A DNA stretch of 64,000 nt from assembly GCA_016187945.1 (NCBI GenBank), contig JACPIT010000006.1, positions 310,001 through 374,000 of the forward strand. Reading direction: 5' to 3'. Within the stretch, counting starts at the first letter, position 1, and each line of letters starts with the position of its first letter. The notes under the pieces were generated by a model, which did not search any database, was not told where the DNA came from, and saw nothing but the letters and a program-made list of their open reading frames with translations. Positions 45,377 to 53,214 of this stretch are shown piece after piece. Made by a program: the position numbers and the translations under genes. This DNA is from Opitutia bacterium (lineage in GTDB: Bacteria; Verrucomicrobiota; Verrucomicrobiia; Opitutales; Opitutaceae).

Positions 45377-45575
45377 GCCGCACAAGCCCTGGCTCCAAGT
45401 TTGGCGCGACTGGCTCGACGCCCTGCCGCTGCGCGACGAGCCGGCCGAGCCGGAGTTGCCGGCCGCGTCGTTCGGGATCGCGCTCCCGCCTAAAGCGGCG
45501 TTGCCGTCCGACCAGCGGTCCAGCGATCGGCCAGAATCTCGATCAGCCGCGGGTGCTCAGCCACCAACGGCGTGA
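45363..45575 (+). CDS. Small hypothetical protein overlapping cobA end
   Basis: 70 aa beginning MRPDKPHKPWLQVWRDWLDA, rich in Trp and Pro, with GC-rich third positions like real genes here over its first 40 codons. It overlaps the cobA stop by 14 bases and runs 86 bases into the convergent cbiX 3' end, where its reading becomes low-complexity. I recognise no family. It may be a genuine small gene with a shorter functional part, or a chance ORF. Confidence 0.4.
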   Translation: MRPDKPHKPWLQVWRDWLDALPLRDEPAEPELPAASFGIALPPKAALPSDQRSSDRPESRSAAGAQPPTA

Positions 45576-46311
45576 GCCGCGTCCGCAGCCGCGGGTTCGC
45601 GGCTTCCGCTTGAGCGCAGATTTTCGCGACGTCGCCGTCGGCGCCCGCGTGGCGACCGGGTAACAGGAACTGCATCGCAACGGTCACCGTGCCGCCGGTT
45701 TCCTGCGCGAGCATTTCGCCGAGCAAGGCACCGTTGAAATCGAACTCCGCGCCGAGCCTCCGCTCCATGCAGCAACCGGTCACGCGCGCAGCCGGGCCGA
45801 AAATCTGCGCCAGCCGAGACGCGAGCGCGTCGCGCACCGCCGTCACTTCCGGCACTGGACTGCCGTGGTCGACCAGCGCCACGCGCCAAGGCGCGGGCAA
45901 GTCGGCCGCTGCGGCACGCACGTGATCGGCGAGCATTTCCGCGAGTCGCGCGTCCGTCTCGTCGAACAACACCGGCGCCAGCCGCACGCGCAGGTCGGGC
46001 GCGCGGGTCTTCAATTTCGCGACGCGCTGCGGCAGGTATTCGGTAAGCGCGCGGCTCGGGCCGAAGAAGAGCGGCACGACGAGAAAATCGCGCGTGCCGC
46101 CCGCGAGACGTCGCCCGAGCGCGGGCTCGAAGATTTCCGCAGGGACGCCGCCGAGTTTTTCCGCGACGATGCCCGACGAGTGTAGCAACGACACCGCCTC
46201 GACGCTCGCGCCGACGCGCGCCGCGAGCGCCGCGGCGAGTCCGCGCAGGCGCAACGTTGCCGCCGGCTCGAGCGAGCCGTTGTCGAGGAGGAGCGTGCGA
46301 GTGTCAGACAT
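45490..46311 (-). CDS. cbiX: Sirohydrochlorin chelatase-like protein (CbiX family)
   Basis: 273 aa two-domain class II chelatase. The C-terminal half has the catalytic histidine in VALVDHGSPVPEVTAVRD. The equivalent in the N-terminal half is LLLDNGSLEPAATLRLR, where Asn replaces His. Two-domain CbiX proteins insert Co or Fe into sirohydrochlorin. Next to a siroheme-dependent sulfite reductase and SUMT, ferrochelation to siroheme is the natural job (inference). Start 46311 (MSDTRTLLLDNG). The precorrin-2 dehydrogenase step is not encoded in view. Confidence 0.82.
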   Translation of the reverse strand: MSDTRTLLLDNGSLEPAATLRLRGLAAALAARVGASVEAVSLLHSSGIVAEKLGGVPAEIFEPALGRRLAGGTRDFLVVPLFFGPSRALTEYLPQRVAKLKTRAPDLRVRLAPVLFDETDARLAEMLADHVRAAAADLPAPWRVALVDHGSPVPEVTAVRDALASRLAQIFGPAARVTGCCMERRLGAEFDFNGALLGEMLAQETGGTVTVAMQFLLPGRHAGADGDVAKICAQAEAANPRLRTRLTPLVAEHPRLIEILADRWTAGRTATPL

Positions 46312-46333
46312 GCGCTGCCTCTCGGCCTCGGCC

Positions 46334-46402
46334 GTAGCGGCGGTCTGTGACCGCCGACGAACGCGGCGCCGCGACTTTTCGGCGGTCATAGACCGCCGCT
46401 AC
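46334..46402. repeat. Inverted pair of GTAGCGGCGGTC palindromes
   Basis: GTAGCGGCGGTCTGTGACCG.. and its inverted partner ..CGGTCATAGACCGCCGCTAC in the pyrD-cbiX gap; same family as the copies at 7029 and 41937. Confidence 0.85.
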
Positions 46403-46434
46403 AGGAGGAGACGACGGCGTTGAGCGGCTTTCGT

Positions 46435-47496
46435 TCACCGCCGATGCCTCACGCCGAGCGAACGTGCGAGATCGCGCGCGAAGAACGGGCCGCGGTAGAT
46501 CATGCCAGTGTAGATTTGCACGAGCGTCGCGCCGGCGTCCATTTTCTCGGCGGCGGTTTCCTCGTCGTAGATGCCGCCGACGCCGATGATCGGCAGCTTC
46601 CCGCACGTGGCGCGCGCGATGTAGTTGATGACCTCCGTCGCACGCCGGCGCAGCGGCTTGCCGCTGAGGCCGCCGGCTTGGTTGACCGAAGCGAAATAGC
46701 CCGGGCGCGCGAGCGTGGTGTTGGTCGCGATGATGCCGTCGAGGCCGAGGTCGGCGATGACTCCGAGCGCGTCGTCGATTTGCGGGAACGACAGGTCGGG
46801 CGCAATCTTCAGGAAGAGTGGGCGGCGCGGTTTGCCGGCGAGGAGGCGCGTCTTGTTTTCGGCGACGAGGGCGGCCAGCAGCGGCTTGAGCCAAGCGGCG
46901 TCCTGGAGCTCGCGCAGGCCGGGCGTGTTCGGGCTGCTGACGTTGATCGCCACGTAGTCGGCATGCGCGGCGAGCAGGCGGAAGCTGCCGAGGTAGTCTT
47001 CGGTCGCCAGCTCGAGCGGCGTGACCTTCGTCTTGCCGAGGTTAACGCCGAGCGGGATGCGGCGCTGACCGGGGCCGGGCAGGCGCATCAGGCGCTCCGC
47101 GAGCGCGGCGGCGCCCTCGTTGTTGAAGCCCATGCGGTTGATCACAGCCTCCTCGCTTGGAAAACGGAAAAGCCGCGGCTTCGGGTTGCCGGGCTGCGCA
47201 TGCAGCGTGACGGTGCCGATCTCGACGTGGCCGAAGCCCAGCGCGGCGGCGGCGGGCCAGGCTTCGCCGTTCTTGTCGAAGCCTGCGGCGAGACCGACGG
47301 CGTTGGGGAATTTCAGGCCGCAGCACTCGATCGGGCGGTGTGCGGCAGGATCGAGCTGCGCCCATTTTTCGAGCAGGGCGCAGGCCGGCCGGACCCGGCC
47401 GAGCAGCGCCAAGGCGCGGACGACCGACTCGTGAGCGTGCTCCGGGTCTTGGCGGAAAAAGTAGGGTTTCGCGAGTGCGTCGTAGAACCGTCCCAT
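46435..47496 (-). CDS. pyrD: Dihydroorotate dehydrogenase (quinone), class 2
   Basis: 353 aa membrane-associated FMN enzyme, fourth step of UMP synthesis. The N-terminal helix YDALAKPYFFRQDPEHAHE is the class 2 membrane-binding element. NAVGLAAGFDKNGE, INRMGFNNEGAAALAERL, INVSSPNTPGLRELQ (catalytic Ser), FLKIAPDLSF, ATNTTLARPG, GVGGIYDEETAAEKMDAGA and VQIYTGMIYRGP are all present. It is not with pyrRBC but 16 kb away. Confidence 0.95.
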   Translation of the reverse strand: MGRFYDALAKPYFFRQDPEHAHESVVRALALLGRVRPACALLEKWAQLDPAAHRPIECCGLKFPNAVGLAAGFDKNGEAWPAAAALGFGHVEIGTVTLHAQPGNPKPRLFRFPSEEAVINRMGFNNEGAAALAERLMRLPGPGQRRIPLGVNLGKTKVTPLELATEDYLGSFRLLAAHADYVAINVSSPNTPGLRELQDAAWLKPLLAALVAENKTRLLAGKPRRPLFLKIAPDLSFPQIDDALGVIADLGLDGIIATNTTLARPGYFASVNQAGGLSGKPLRRRATEVINYIARATCGKLPIIGVGGIYDEETAAEKMDAGATLVQIYTGMIYRGPFFARDLARSLGVRHRR

Positions 47497-47656
47497 TTGG
47501 CGCGACCATGGGGTTCTCCCTGTATTGTTTCAAGCGCCACATCTGTCCTCGGCACGAAGCATTTGGCCGGACGTGCAAATTTTTCCGAAAAAAGGTGTTT
47601 CGGTATTTGACACCGTCAACGCCGCGTCATTTTTCCGGACGAAGTCTCAATTTTTT

Positions 47657-48502
47657 ATGGCGAAAGGAACCCCTCAACTCGAATGGTGCAACGTCCGCCT
47701 CGGCGAAGACCACAACTGGTGGGTCGACGAGGTCAGTGATCCGGTGCACTGGGATGTCGATGCGCTCAGCATCATCGATCCGCGTCAGGTCGATCATCTC
47801 ATCGAGGCGATCGAGCCGCTGCGCGAATACGGCTTCGACCCGGACGTGTTCGAGCGCGCCTTCATCGCGTTCCGCATCTCCAAGGATCTGGGCAAGGGCC
47901 GCGTGAAGCTCCAGCGCACGAAGGAGTCGCTCCTCGAGTCCGATGAGAAGCTTTTCGCCCTCCCCGACATCATCGACGAGGAGAACGGCCCCTACGCCGA
48001 CTTGCTCGACCACCTCACCCGCCTCCGCGTGAAGCTGCTGAACGACCTCTTCGACTTCGAGGAGAAGCTCACCGTCGACGAGGTCGAGGACCAGATCCGC
48101 GAATCGCAGAACAACGATTTCATCGAGGGCAAATCCGTCCACCTCTTCACCGAGCTGACCGCCATCCTCGACTTCATGCCCGCCGGCTACGGCGACGACG
48201 ATGAAGAGGAAGCTCCGGTCGCGGGCAAACGCGCCAAGCGCCGCACGGCGAACGCGGAAGAGGAAGGCGACGACCTCCCCGAGATCGACGAGGAAGAGGA
48301 CGAGCGCATGAAAAACGACACCTCGCTCAAGTGGGACGAGGACGAAGAGGAGTCCAAAGACGAAGAAAGCGCCGAGAAAGGCGAAGGCGACGAGGACGAC
48401 GAAGACGAGGACGACGGCGCCGAAAAGGACTTCGACGACGAAGACGAGGAAGAAGCCGACGAGGACGACAAGCCCTCGCGCAAGAGCCGCGGTCGCCGTT
48501 GA
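47657..48502 (+). CDS. Uncharacterised protein with a very acidic C-terminal tail
   Basis: 281 aa from ATG 47657 (MAKGTPQLEWCNVRLGEDHN). The first 180 residues look folded: WWVDEVSDPVHWDVDALSII, a helical region with FDPDVFERAFIAFRIS, then SVHLFTELTAILDFMPAGY. From about residue 185 the sequence is Asp/Glu-rich (DDDEEEAP, EEDDGAEKDFDDEDEEEADED) and ends in a basic SRKSRGRR. I recognise no family. Acidic tails of this kind occur in nucleic-acid mimics, chaperones and ribosome-associated factors, but nothing here proves that. Confidence 0.8.
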   Translation: MAKGTPQLEWCNVRLGEDHNWWVDEVSDPVHWDVDALSIIDPRQVDHLIEAIEPLREYGFDPDVFERAFIAFRISKDLGKGRVKLQRTKESLLESDEKLFALPDIIDEENGPYADLLDHLTRLRVKLLNDLFDFEEKLTVDEVEDQIRESQNNDFIEGKSVHLFTELTAILDFMPAGYGDDDEEEAPVAGKRAKRRTANAEEEGDDLPEIDEEEDERMKNDTSLKWDEDEEESKDEESAEKGEGDEDDEDEDDGAEKDFDDEDEEEADEDDKPSRKSRGRR

Positions 48503-48818
48503 GGCTCCGCCCACCCTCGCACTCGCGAAAAATTCCCGCAGCCGACGCCACCCGCGTCGGTTGTTTTGTTTTTCGGAGAATACGAGCAACGCGAGGTGGC
48601 GACTGCCCGAGTGAGGTCCGCTCCAGTGGCGCGCAAGCGCGGAGCGTCATCAAAGCCCTCGCACCGTCGTAGCAGCCGACGTGAGGAGGCTGTTCTGCGG
48701 TCTGCGGCTAGAAACAGCCTCCTCACGTCGGCTGCTACCCCACGCACCGCCCTCGATCCGCGCATCGCCGCTCCGGTGTTGCATCGGCTCGCGCGTTCCC
48801 GCAGTAACGTCGCACTTC
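48503..48818. other. Gene-free region with a GTAGCAGCCGACGTGAGGAGG inverted repeat
   Basis: 316 bases. The main structure is 48669-48738: GTAGCAGCCGACGTGAGGAG and its near-perfect reverse complement around about 22 bases. The remainder shows no gene. The promoter of the export lipoprotein presumably lies between 48740 and 48818, but I see no clear boxes. Confidence 0.7.
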
Positions 48819-49424
48819 ATGCGCCTTTTCCGTTCGCCGCTGTCTCTCGCCGTGATCGTCGCGCTCGCCGTGTTCAGTGGCTGCGAAAGCACCTCCTCCT
48901 CCGGCCACGGCAACGCGGGCAAAAACCCGAAAGTCGCCGCCTCCGCCAGCGCCGCCCAGCTCCGCCCGGGCGACTCGCTCACGGTCACGCTCAGCGGCAT
49001 CCCCGACTCGAGCAACAATCCCGTGCAGATCGACGAAGCCGGCTCGATCAGCCTGCCGTTCCTCGGAGTCATCCCAGCCGCGGGTCTGAACACCGGAGAA
49101 CTTTCCAACGCCATCCGCCAGGCCTACCTCGATCGCAAATTCTACACCTCGATCAGCGTCAGCGTCACCGTCACCGAGCGCTACATCTACATCGGCGGCG
49201 AAGTGCAGCGCCCCGGCCGCGTCCCCTGGTCGCCCGACCTGACGCTCGCGAAGGCCGTGCAATCCGCCGGCGGCTTCACCCTCTACGCCAAGGAAACCAA
49301 GGTCACGCTCACGCGCGACCGAAAGGCTTACGACTTCGACGTCCGCCTCGCGCAGCGCCAGCCCGACGAGGATCCGCTGCTCTTCCCCGGCGACTCGATC
49401 CAAGTCCCGCGCTCGGCCTTTTGA
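48819..49424 (+). CDS. Polysaccharide export lipoprotein (Wza-like)
   Basis: 201 aa with a lipoprotein signal: SLAVIVALAVFSGC, lipidated Cys22, then a Ser/Gly linker. The Poly_export domain follows: LRPGDSLTVTLSGIPDSSN, QIDEAGSISLPFLGVIPAAG, SNAIRQAYLDRKFYTSISVS. Then an SLBB segment: IYIGGEVQRPGRVPWSPDLT, KAVQSAGGFTLYAKETKVTL, and FPGDSIQVPRSAF. It is short compared with E. coli Wza (no C-terminal helix), as in PEP-CTERM/exosortase-type export systems. No glycosyltransferases are adjacent. Confidence 0.88.
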   Translation: MRLFRSPLSLAVIVALAVFSGCESTSSSGHGNAGKNPKVAASASAAQLRPGDSLTVTLSGIPDSSNNPVQIDEAGSISLPFLGVIPAAGLNTGELSNAIRQAYLDRKFYTSISVSVTVTERYIYIGGEVQRPGRVPWSPDLTLAKAVQSAGGFTLYAKETKVTLTRDRKAYDFDVRLAQRQPDEDPLLFPGDSIQVPRSAF

Positions 49425-49453
49425 GTTCCACGCTCTCCGCCTCCCCGCGAATC

Positions 49454-49993
49454 ATGCGCCTGCCGCTTTGGGCTCACCGCTGGCTGCATCGGCGCAAGCT
49501 GTCGCGCCAGGGCCTGAAAGGCTCGTTCCTGCACTCGAAACTCGGCGACCGGCTCCTCGACAAATCGCTCTGGATGCCGTCGCGCGGCAGCCTCGCGCGC
49601 GCGTGGCTGATCGGCATTCCGATCACGACGATTCCCTTCCTCCCCGCGCAATCGCTCATCGCGGGCGTCGCGGGATTTTTCGGTCGCGCGAATCTTCTGC
49701 TCTGCATCGGTCTGCAATTCATCTCCATGCCGCTGACCGCGCCGGTGCAGCTCTCCGCCTGCTATCTCGTCGGCCGCGTCGTGCGCGGCGAGTCGCCCTT
49801 CGAGGTTTGGGCGCATTTGATGGCGAATCCCAGCGCCGCGTGGTCCAGCGATGCGCTGTTCACGCTCTACCTCGGCTCGGTGATTCTCGGCCCCCTTGTC
49901 GGATTGATCGGTTACGCGGCATTCATGCTGCTCTGGCCGGATCACTTGCCGAGGCTTCCGCACCGGAAGAAACCGCGGCCAACGTCCTCTTGA
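49454..49993 (+). CDS. DUF2062 membrane protein
   Basis: 179 aa. SPRSGLARG-like segment (MPSRGSLARAWLIGIPITTI), PFLPAQSLIAGVAGFFGRAN, LQFISMPLTAPVQLSACYLV and LGSVILGPLVGLIGYAAFML give about three hydrophobic helices. This matches DUF2062, a small bacterial membrane family of unknown function, sometimes near glycosyltransferases. It follows the export lipoprotein by 29 bases and may be co-transcribed. Confidence 0.8.
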   Translation: MRLPLWAHRWLHRRKLSRQGLKGSFLHSKLGDRLLDKSLWMPSRGSLARAWLIGIPITTIPFLPAQSLIAGVAGFFGRANLLLCIGLQFISMPLTAPVQLSACYLVGRVVRGESPFEVWAHLMANPSAAWSSDALFTLYLGSVILGPLVGLIGYAAFMLLWPDHLPRLPHRKKPRPTSS

Positions 49994-50042
49994 CCCGGCT
50001 CTGTCATACGCCTTTCTCGACCCAACCCCCACCCGTTACCCT

Positions 50043-51551
50043 ATGAGCCTGTTCCAAACCAAATCCGTCGCGCTGCTTCAGGCCGAAGCGTCGGGCGACC
50101 AACGCCTCAACAAGACGCTGACCGCCACGAATCTCGTCAGCCTCGGCATCGGCGCGATCATCGGCGCCGGCATCTTCGTGCTCAGCGGCCAGGCCGCCGC
50201 GCAATACGCCGGGCCGGCGATCGCGATCTCGTTTGTGATCTCGGGACTCGGGTGCCTGTTCGCCGGTCTTTGCTATGCCGAGTTTGCCGCGATGGTGCCG
50301 ATCGCCGGCAGCGCCTACACCTACAGCTACGCGACGCTCGGCGAGTTCTTCGCGTGGATCATCGGCTGGGATCTCATCCTCGAATATCTCTTCACCGCGC
50401 CGACCGTCGCCGTCGGCTGGTCGAGCCACTTCGTGACTTTCCTGAAGGACTTTTGTGGCGTCACCGTGCCGGCGCATCTCTGCAACGCGCCGTTCGACGT
50501 CGATCTCACGCGAACCGAATACCTCAACCTCGGCCTGTTCCAGCTCCCCTATCATCCCTTTGTCTCGACCGGCGCGCTCGTGAATTTCCCCGCCGTCGCG
50601 ATCATCGTCTTCCTCACGATCCTCCTCTACATCGGCATCAAGGAGTCCGCGAATTTCAACAACGTGATGGTGATCACCAAGGTCGCCGTGCTTCTCGGTG
50701 TGATCGGCTTCGGCCTCTGGTATATCTTCACCCACTTCGCCGCCGCCAAGGCCAACTGGACGCCGTTCATCCCCGCCAACACGGGCGTCGACGGCCAATA
50801 CGGCTGGAGCGGCATCCTGCGCGGCGCGGGCGTGATTTTCTTCGCCTACATCGGCTTCGACGCCGTCTCGACCTCCGCGCAGGAAGCCAAGAACCCGCAA
50901 CGCGACATGCCGCGCGGCATCATCGGCTCCCTGATCATCTGCACCGTGCTCTTCATCACCATTTCGCTCGTGCTAACGGGCATGCAGAAATACACGCAAC
51001 TGAACAACGCCGCGCCCGTCGTGAACGCGCTCATCAACGCCGGCGCGCCGGCGGCGTTGCGCTTCGTCGTCGAGATCGCCGCGATCGCCGGCCTCAGCTC
51101 GGTCATCCTCGTCATGCTGATGGGCCAGCCCCGCATCTTTTTCTCGATGGCCAACGACGGCCTGCTCCCGTCCGCGTTCGCGAAAGTCCATCCGCGTTTC
51201 AAGACGCCCTACGTCACCACGATCCTCACGGGCGTGCTCGCCGCCATCATCGGCGGCTGCCTGCCGCTCAGCCTGCTCGGCGAACTCGTTTCGATCGGCA
51301 CGCTGCTCGCCTTCGTCATCGTCTGCGCCGCCATCATCGTGCTCCGCTACAAGCAGCCCGATCTGCCGCGTCCCTTCAAGACGCCGCTCGTGCCGCTCGT
51401 GCCGATTCTCGGCATCCTCATCTGCGGCGCGCAAATGGTCGGCCTGCCGCGCGACACTTGGATCCGTCTCCTCGTCTGGATGGCGATCGGCATCGTAATC
51501 TACTTCGGCTACAGCCGCCGCCACTCGAAGCTGAACAACGCCGCGAAGTAA
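50043..51551 (+). CDS. APC-superfamily amino acid permease, first of a tandem pair
   Basis: 502 aa with about 12 hydrophobic segments. The cationic-amino-acid-transporter (YfnA-type) N-terminus is clear: LTATNLVSLGIGAIIGAGIF, VLSGQAAAQYAGPAIAIS, CYAEFAAMVPIAGSAYTY, AWIIGWDLILEYLF. GVIFFAYIGFDAVSTSAQEA and GQPRIFFSMANDGLLP are further conserved blocks. The substrate cannot be told. The paralogue at 51571 is 19 bases downstream and shares its overall layout, including IKESANFNNVMVI against IKESAGFNNLMVV. Confidence 0.92.
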   Translation: MSLFQTKSVALLQAEASGDQRLNKTLTATNLVSLGIGAIIGAGIFVLSGQAAAQYAGPAIAISFVISGLGCLFAGLCYAEFAAMVPIAGSAYTYSYATLGEFFAWIIGWDLILEYLFTAPTVAVGWSSHFVTFLKDFCGVTVPAHLCNAPFDVDLTRTEYLNLGLFQLPYHPFVSTGALVNFPAVAIIVFLTILLYIGIKESANFNNVMVITKVAVLLGVIGFGLWYIFTHFAAAKANWTPFIPANTGVDGQYGWSGILRGAGVIFFAYIGFDAVSTSAQEAKNPQRDMPRGIIGSLIICTVLFITISLVLTGMQKYTQLNNAAPVVNALINAGAPAALRFVVEIAAIAGLSSVILVMLMGQPRIFFSMANDGLLPSAFAKVHPRFKTPYVTTILTGVLAAIIGGCLPLSLLGELVSIGTLLAFVIVCAAIIVLRYKQPDLPRPFKTPLVPLVPILGILICGAQMVGLPRDTWIRLLVWMAIGIVIYFGYSRRHSKLNNAAK

Positions 51552-51570
51552 GCCGCGCCGCACCGACGCC

Positions 51571-53070
51571 ATGAGCCTCTTCCGGACGAAACCCATCGCC
51601 GACCTCCAGAAAGAGGCCGGCGCCGAGCACGGCTACAAACGCACACTCGGCCCCATCAGCCTCATCTCGCTCGGCATCGGCTCCGTCGTCGGCGCCGGCA
51701 TCTTCGTGCAAACCGGCCAGGCGGCCGCGCTCTACGGCGGCCCCGCCATTGCGCTCTCGTTCATCGTCTCGGGCATCGCGTGCCTCTTCGCGGGTCTCTG
51801 CTACGCGGAACTCGCCGCGATGATCCCGGTCTCCGGCAGCGCCTACACCTACACCTACGGCAGCCTCGGCGAGATTCTGGCGTGGGTCGTCGGCTGGTGC
51901 CTCATTCTCGAATATCTCTTCTCCGGCGCCGCGGTAGCCGTGAGCTGGTCCGGCGCGACGCGCGACATCCTGAACGAATTTCACCTCGCCCTGCCCGCTT
52001 CGCTCGCGAGCGCGCCGCTCGACGTAGATCCGGACCACGTCATCCCGATCAATCTCGGTTTCGTGACGTTCCAACTTCAAACGCTCAAGGCCACCGGCGC
52101 TCTCATCAACATCCCCGCCGTCTTCATTTCGCTCCTGCTGACCTACATTCTCTACATCGGCATCAAGGAGTCCGCCGGCTTCAACAACCTGATGGTCGTG
52201 ATCAAAGTCGGCGTGCTCCTCGCGCTCGTCGGCTACGGCATCTACTACTTCCTCGGTCACCCCGACGTGGCGCGCGCGAACTGGCACCCGTTTCTCCCGA
52301 GCAACACCGGCACGTGGGGCGAATACGGCTGGAGCGGCGTCTTCCGCGGCGCCGGCGCGATCTTCTTCGCCTACGTCGGCTTCGATTGCGTCTCCTCCGC
52401 CGCGCAGGAAACGAAAAATCCGCAGCGCGATCTCCCCGTCGGCCTCCTCGGCACGTTGCTCATCGTCTCGTTCCTCTTCATCTCCGTGTCGCTCGTGCTC
52501 ACCGGCATGGTCCACTACTCGAAGCTGAACGTCGACGCGCCCTTCATCTACGCGCTCCAGCAAATCCAGGCGCCCGCCATTTTCCGCTACCTGATCGAAG
52601 CCGCCACGCTCGCTGGCCTCACGTCCGTCATCCTCGTCTCGCTGCTCGGCCAACCGCGCATCTTCTACTCGATGGCCCGCGACGGCCTGCTTCCCGCTTA
52701 CTTCGCGAAGATCCATCCGAAATACGGCACGCCGCACGTCACGACATGGATCACCGGCATCTCGTGCGCGATCATCGCCGGTCTCTTCCCGCTCAATCTC
52801 CTCGGCGAACTCATCTCGATCGGCACGCTGCTCGCCTTCTCGCTCGTCTGCGCCGGCGTCTGGGTTCTACGCGAGACGCGCCCCGATCTGCCGCGCTCGT
52901 TCAAGACGCCGCTCGTGCCGCTCGTGCCGCTGCTCGGCATCATCACGTGCGTCTTCCAAATGTTCTCCCTGCCCGCGATCACCTGGCTGAACCTCACCGT
53001 CTGGATGGCCATCGGCTTCGCCGTCTACTTCGGCTACAGCCGCAGACACAGCAAACTCGCGCCGCGCTAA
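51571..53070 (+). CDS. APC-superfamily amino acid permease, second of a tandem pair
   Basis: 499 aa, close paralogue of the preceding permease: LGPISLISLGIGSVVGAGIF, CYAELAAMIPVSGSAYTYTY, AWVVGWCLILEYLFSGAAVA, FFAYVGFDCVSSAAQETKNP, GQPRIFYSMARDGLLPAYFA. The two start alike (MSLFQTKSVALLQAEA against MSLFRTKPIADLQKEA) and end alike (YFGYSRRHSKL), so they arose by tandem duplication. The extracellular loop around residues 130-165 differs most and may set different substrate preference (inference). Confidence 0.92.
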   Translation: MSLFRTKPIADLQKEAGAEHGYKRTLGPISLISLGIGSVVGAGIFVQTGQAAALYGGPAIALSFIVSGIACLFAGLCYAELAAMIPVSGSAYTYTYGSLGEILAWVVGWCLILEYLFSGAAVAVSWSGATRDILNEFHLALPASLASAPLDVDPDHVIPINLGFVTFQLQTLKATGALINIPAVFISLLLTYILYIGIKESAGFNNLMVVIKVGVLLALVGYGIYYFLGHPDVARANWHPFLPSNTGTWGEYGWSGVFRGAGAIFFAYVGFDCVSSAAQETKNPQRDLPVGLLGTLLIVSFLFISVSLVLTGMVHYSKLNVDAPFIYALQQIQAPAIFRYLIEAATLAGLTSVILVSLLGQPRIFYSMARDGLLPAYFAKIHPKYGTPHVTTWITGISCAIIAGLFPLNLLGELISIGTLLAFSLVCAGVWVLRETRPDLPRSFKTPLVPLVPLLGIITCVFQMFSLPAITWLNLTVWMAIGFAVYFGYSRRHSKLAPR

Positions 53071-53214
53071 CGCGGCGCGCGCCGCGCGCCTCCTACACCG
53101 ACCCACTCGGCGGCACCGAAAGCGTGCCGCCTTTTTCGCGCCCGCGTCATGGCCGGAAAAACGATTGCACCGGGCCGACATCGTCGGTTTTCCGTTAAAT
53201 CACCCCGTTCCGCC

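Noticed and set aside
47610-47640. TTGACA promoter upstream of the acidic protein gene
   Set aside because: TTGACA is present but there is no -10-like hexamer at 16-18 bases, only a T-run.
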